Assembly (NCBI RefSeq): GCF_014196515.1
Contig: NZ_JACIDV010000006.1
Location: 62,001 to 126,000, forward strand
Length of the DNA stretch: 64,000 nt
Direction of reading: 5' to 3'
From: Rhizobium skierniewicense
GTDB lineage: Bacteria > Pseudomonadota > Alphaproteobacteria > Rhizobiales > Rhizobiaceae
Below the pieces are notes generated by a model. That model did not search any database. It saw nothing but the letters and a program-made list of their open reading frames with translations, and was not told the origin of the DNA. Position 1 is the first letter of the stretch, and every line of letters starts with the position of its first letter. The position numbers and the translations under genes are program-made. Below are positions 60,657-64,000 of the stretch, one piece after another.

Positions 60657-62063
60657 ATGGCAGATGCACCCAGCAACAACAGGTGGACGACCCTTACGGG
60701 CGTGATGCTTGCTGCCTGCTTGGTCACGGCCTATCCCGCCTTTCGGGCGCTTGCCCAAGAGGATTCTGTGCCCCCGACGACACAGGATACAACCCAGTCT
60801 CAAAGTGATCTGAACGCACTGGAAAAACGTCGCGATCAGAACCGCCAGGATTTGCAGGAACTGGTCGACAGCATCGGCCTGTCGGAAGATAAATCCCGCC
60901 AGCTTCAGGAAAGCATTGCCGCGCTCAATCAGGATACGGCCCGCATCAAGGACGAGTTGATAGCCTCGGCGAAACGTCGAAAGGATCTGGAGGACAAGAT
61001 TAGCGATGGCGAGGATCGTCTGGCCAAACTCGGTGTTCGCGAAGACGGCGTCAAGGCATCCTTGAGAGAGCGCCGCGGCGTGTTGGCTGAAGTGCTCGCG
61101 GCCCTTCAACGCATGGGGCGCAACCCACCGCCTGCCCTTCTCGTGTCACCGGAGGATGCGTTGGCATCGGTGCGGAGCGCCATTCTTCTGGGGGCCGTTG
61201 TTCCAGGCATTCGATCCGAGACAGATAAGCTCGTCTCCGCTCTCAAAGAGTTGACCGACCTGCGACAGGCCATTGCCGGCGAAAAAGAACAGCTGACAGC
61301 CACGATGACGGCGAGCCTCGAAGAGGAAAAACGGCTCGATCTGTTGCGCCTCGAAAACGAAAAGCGCAACACCCAGACAGCAAACGACCTGGAAGCAGAA
61401 CGCAAACGTTCTGAAGAACTTGCGAGCAAGGCAACCAGCCTTGAAGGGTTGGTTTCGTCGCTTGAAACCGAGATTTCCTCAGTACGCGATGCCAAGGATA
61501 AAGAACGTCTGGAACAGGAAAGACTGGCCGCTTTATCGCAAGCGGAACGGGACAAGGTGCAGGCCCAAACCAACGCCGGAATGCCCGATAAAAACCGCAT
61601 TGCGCCCGCATATCCGTTTTCGAGTCTGAAGGGCAAGCTGGCCATGCCGGTTTCCGGGGATGTGCTGCGAAAGTTCGGCGATGCTGACGGAACGGGGCAT
61701 TTTTCCAAGGGGATTGTCGTTGCGACTGGTCCAGAAGCACTGGTAACAGCACCTGCGGACGGTTTCGTGGTTTTTGCCGGTGAGTTTCGCAGTTATGGCC
61801 GCATGATCATTCTCAATGCTGGGGACGGTTATCATCTGGTGCTGACAGGCATGGACAATGTAAGGACGAGGCAGGGCATGTTCGTGTTCTCTGGCGAGCC
61901 GATTGCTTCCATGGGCGCAAAAAGAGTGGCAAGTGCCGCTGCATTGGCGCTGGAAACTGACAAGCCGACACTTTACATTGAATTTAGAAAAGACGGCGTG
62001 CCAGTTGATTCTCAACCTTGGTGGACCGTAAAAAATACCGGAAGGGCGCGCAATGATTCGTAA
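60657..62063 (+). CDS. EnvC-like murein hydrolase activator (degenerate LytM domain)
   Basis: A 468-residue exported protein. A signal sequence (about 10-33) is followed by long coiled coils (about 45-150 and 195-310) and a C-terminal M23/LytM domain (about 320-460). The catalytic zinc ligands of active LytM enzymes are not conserved: HFSKGIVV lacks the Asp, and the HxH position reads YHLVL. This degeneracy is typical of EnvC, which activates amidases at the division site. It precedes ctpA, with an 11-base overlap. Confidence 0.9.
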   Translation: MADAPSNNRWTTLTGVMLAACLVTAYPAFRALAQEDSVPPTTQDTTQSQSDLNALEKRRDQNRQDLQELVDSIGLSEDKSRQLQESIAALNQDTARIKDELIASAKRRKDLEDKISDGEDRLAKLGVREDGVKASLRERRGVLAEVLAALQRMGRNPPPALLVSPEDALASVRSAILLGAVVPGIRSETDKLVSALKELTDLRQAIAGEKEQLTATMTASLEEEKRLDLLRLENEKRNTQTANDLEAERKRSEELASKATSLEGLVSSLETEISSVRDAKDKERLEQERLAALSQAERDKVQAQTNAGMPDKNRIAPAYPFSSLKGKLAMPVSGDVLRKFGDADGTGHFSKGIVVATGPEALVTAPADGFVVFAGEFRSYGRMIILNAGDGYHLVLTGMDNVRTRQGMFVFSGEPIASMGAKRVASAAALALETDKPTLYIEFRKDGVPVDSQPWWTVKNTGRARNDS

Positions 62064-63381
62064 GGCTTCACTTCTCCTCATTGGTGGACTTATGGGTGCC
62101 ACGGCGATGAGCGTTATCTACTCGGCAAGTATGCCGGCGCAGGCCGCAGGCCCCTCCACCTATAAGGAGCTGTCGATTTTTGGTGACGTGTTCGAGCGTG
62201 TGCGTGCGCAATATGTGACACCACCTGACGACAAGAAGCTGGTTGAAAACGCCATCAACGGTATGCTGAGCTCACTTGACCCGCATTCCAGCTTCCTGAA
62301 CGCTCAGGATGCCAACGATATGCGCTCCCAGACCAAGGGGGAATTTGGCGGTCTCGGCATCGAAGTGACGATGGAAAACGAGCTGGTCAAAGTCATCTCG
62401 CCCATGGATGACACACCTGCTGCCAAGGCAGGCATTCTTGCCGGCGACTATATCTCCGAAATCGATGGCGCGCCGGTCCGCGGCCTGAAGCTGGAAGAAG
62501 CCGTCGAAAAGATGCGTGGCGCGGTGAAGACGCCGATCAAGCTGACAGTGATCCGCCAGGGCGCTGACAAGCCGCTCGACATCACCGTGATGCGCGAGAT
62601 CATCGCCGTGCGTGCCGTCAAGTCACGTGTAGAAGGTGGCGACGTGGGATACCTACGGGTTATTTCCTTCACGGAAAAGACCTATGACGACCTCGAAAAG
62701 GCGATCAAGAAGATCAAGGAAGACGTTCCGGCCGATAAACTGAAGGGCTATGTGCTCGACCTGCGCCTCAACCCGGGTGGTCTGCTCGATCAGGCGATCA
62801 ACGTCTCCGACGCCTTCCTGGAGCGTGGCGAGGTTGTTTCGACACGCGGTCGTAACCCGGAAGAAACCCGCCGTTTCAACGCAACGGCTGGCGATCTGAC
62901 AGACGGGAAACCGGTGATTGTGCTCGTCAATGGCGGCTCGGCCTCTGCTTCGGAAATCGTTGCGGGGGCGCTGCAGGACCTGCGCCGCGCGACTGTTCTG
63001 GGAACACGCTCTTTCGGCAAGGGATCGGTGCAGACGATCATTCCGCTAGGCGACACCGGAGCGCTTCGTTTGACGACAGCGCTTTATTACACGCCATCCG
63101 GCAAGTCCATTCAGGGTACAGGCATCACACCCGACGTCAAGGTTGATCAGCCGCTACCGGAAGAGCTCCAGGGGCGCGTGCGCGCTGAAGGGGAATCCAG
63201 CCTGCGTGGTCACATCCAGGGTCAGAGCGAGACAGAAGAAGGCTCGGGTTCGGCTGCCTATGTGCCACCAGAAGCCAAGGACGACATCCAGCTGAATTAT
63301 GCGCTGGATCTCTTCCGCGGCACCAAGACGGATTCCTCGTTCCCACCTAACCCCGAAAAGACGGTCGTCAACAAGCAGTAA
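62053..63381 (+). CDS. ctpA: Carboxyl-terminal processing protease CtpA (S41)
   Basis: A 442-residue periplasmic serine protease. The signal peptide ends near SMPAQA. A PDZ domain (about 95-180, GLGIEVTMENELVKVISPMDDTPAAKAGI) precedes the S41 core with the catalytic Ser cluster NGGSASASE (293-301) and Lys323 in SFGKGSVQT. The C-terminal tail is Gln/Glu-rich and variable. Conserved next to envC and the polysaccharide deacetylase in rhizobia. Substrates probably include envelope or cell-wall enzymes (inferred). Confidence 0.95.
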   Translation: MIRKASLLLIGGLMGATAMSVIYSASMPAQAAGPSTYKELSIFGDVFERVRAQYVTPPDDKKLVENAINGMLSSLDPHSSFLNAQDANDMRSQTKGEFGGLGIEVTMENELVKVISPMDDTPAAKAGILAGDYISEIDGAPVRGLKLEEAVEKMRGAVKTPIKLTVIRQGADKPLDITVMREIIAVRAVKSRVEGGDVGYLRVISFTEKTYDDLEKAIKKIKEDVPADKLKGYVLDLRLNPGGLLDQAINVSDAFLERGEVVSTRGRNPEETRRFNATAGDLTDGKPVIVLVNGGSASASEIVAGALQDLRRATVLGTRSFGKGSVQTIIPLGDTGALRLTTALYYTPSGKSIQGTGITPDVKVDQPLPEELQGRVRAEGESSLRGHIQGQSETEEGSGSAAYVPPEAKDDIQLNYALDLFRGTKTDSSFPPNPEKTVVNKQ

Positions 63382-63447
63382 GATTTGAGGGCGTAGGTCC
63401 ATCCGAATGCTCTTGTTACACGCTTCCAGTTAGCCACGGATAGTTCA

Positions 63448-64000
63448 TTGCCTTCAGACCTGCGCAAACCGCTTATGGGTCGAAACAAAAAGAAAAGCGC
63501 CGGGTCGTTCCGGCGCTTTTCTGCGCTTGCGGCTCTGATGGTGATTGGCGTCGGCAGTTTTGGCGGACTATCGGTCTATACGGCGCTTTCGCCCGGCAAT
63601 CTAAGGAGCAGCTCGACGGCGCCTGACGCCGATATCTCCGTTCCGCCAGCCGAAGCAACGCCGCAAGCGCCTAGTTCCAACCAGACCGAAGGCGAGCTCG
63701 TTCCTCAAAGCGGGCGTTCCGGCGCAAATGTCCAGAGAAACATCATGGCGGACGGCAATGTCGTATCCGTCTATTCGCCACGCGAACGCGACAGCAACAG
63801 CCCGGTACTGATGAGCGGCCAGACCTATGGGCAAGACCCACGCATGGCATCACAGCCCAATGAGGAGCTGCTCGAGGAGTCACCATTCGGCAAGCTACCA
63901 ACAACAGGCCCGGATGGCTTGCGGCCGATGGAACAATATGCCCGGCCTTGGTCGGGTGCCAGAGGGACGCGGATCGCCATCATCGTCGGTGGTCTCGGCC
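63448..64000 (+). CDS. Divergent polysaccharide deacetylase family protein, N-terminal part (runs off window)
   Basis: The frame is open from 63448 to the window end, so the gene is partial. A cytoplasmic basic N-terminus (SDLRKPLMGRNKKKSAG), one TM helix (about FSALAALMVIGVGSFGGLSVYTAL), a Pro/Ser-rich periplasmic linker, and at the very end RIAIIVGGLG, the first strand of the divergent polysaccharide deacetylase (YibQ/DUF610-like) barrel. A TTG at 63448 gives the DLxxPL N-terminus I recall for rhizobial members; an ATG at 63475 is the alternative. Neither has a good ribosome binding site. A terminator-like hairpin lies inside the first codons. Confidence 0.8.
   Translation, partial: MPSDLRKPLMGRNKKKSAGSFRRFSALAALMVIGVGSFGGLSVYTALSPGNLRSSSTAPDADISVPPAEATPQAPSSNQTEGELVPQSGRSGANVQRNIMADGNVVSVYSPRERDSNSPVLMSGQTYGQDPRMASQPNEELLEESPFGKLPTTGPDGLRPMEQYARPWSGARGTRIAIIVGGLG
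63491..63522 (+). terminator. Terminator-shaped hairpin inside the deacetylase 5' coding end
   Basis: AGAAAAGCGCCGG-GTCGTT-CCGGCGCTTTTCT is a perfect 13-bp stem with flanking A- and T-rich arms, 110 bases after the ctpA stop. It could end the envC-ctpA transcript or attenuate the next gene, although it also encodes KKKSAGSFRRFS of that gene. Confidence 0.6.

Overview
This 64-kb window is chromosomal sequence of an alphaproteobacterium of the Rhizobiaceae, most likely Agrobacterium or a close Rhizobium relative. The pointers are an F1-only atpHAGDC operon without F0 genes, an mdh-sucCDAB...lpdA gene order, an Omp19-type lipoprotein, a heme operon that continues into a mitofilin/Mic60-like gene and hemY, and an obgE-proB-proA-nadD-rsfS-rlmH-envC-ctpA run. 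No rRNA, tRNA, CRISPR array, prophage or complete insertion sequence was seen. Nearly all of it is core housekeeping sequence.

Layout: 1-3.6 kb holds two soluble PAS chemoreceptors flanking a cheW. 3.7-10.4 kb (minus strand) holds an oxalate/formate-type transporter, a membrane histidine kinase, an NtrC-type sigma54 activator and fdhD. A textbook -24/-12 promoter and paired palindromic operator-like sites lie in front of the transporter. 9.3-10.5 kb contains copies of a short palindromic repeat, one of which supplies the stop codon of fdhD. 10.5-15.5 kb is atpHAGDC. 15.8-22.9 kb has a DUF4345-like membrane protein, priA, xerC, a TraB/GumN protein and a BCCT transporter. 23-38.7 kb (minus strand) is a central-metabolism block: mdh-sucC-sucD-sucA-sucB, LysE, MAPEG, lpdA, zapE, an Omp19-like lipoprotein and sdhCDAB.

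39-42.9 kb contains a small secreted protein gene and the minus-strand operon tsaD-gpsA-yciI-EVE-methyltransferase. 43-49 kb is the plus-strand heme operon hemC-hemD-mic60-hemY followed by a TerB-like gene and a glutamine amidotransferase, which ends tail-to-tail with an orphan FliN-like gene. 49.7-52.8 kb has yggT, ppa, a CitE-like lyase with a DUF1737 gene, and a small metallopeptidase. 53-64 kb is rplU-rpmA, two overlapping GNAT acetyltransferases, obgE, proB, proA, nadD, rsfS, rlmH, an EnvC-like amidase activator, ctpA, and the start of a divergent polysaccharide deacetylase that runs off the window.

The non-coding signals most worth attention are: (1) the sigma54 promoter plus tandem GACA-N3-TGTC sites controlling the transporter; (2) a TTACGTAAACGT palindrome shared by the upstream regions of the mdh-suc and sdh operons; (3) a strong Shine-Dalgarno of sucA separated from its ATG by a perfect hairpin; (4) a terminator-shaped 13-bp hairpin inside the first codons of the deacetylase gene; and (5) the repeat element at fdhD. 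I found no wholly new multi-gene system. The novelty here is mostly regulatory.
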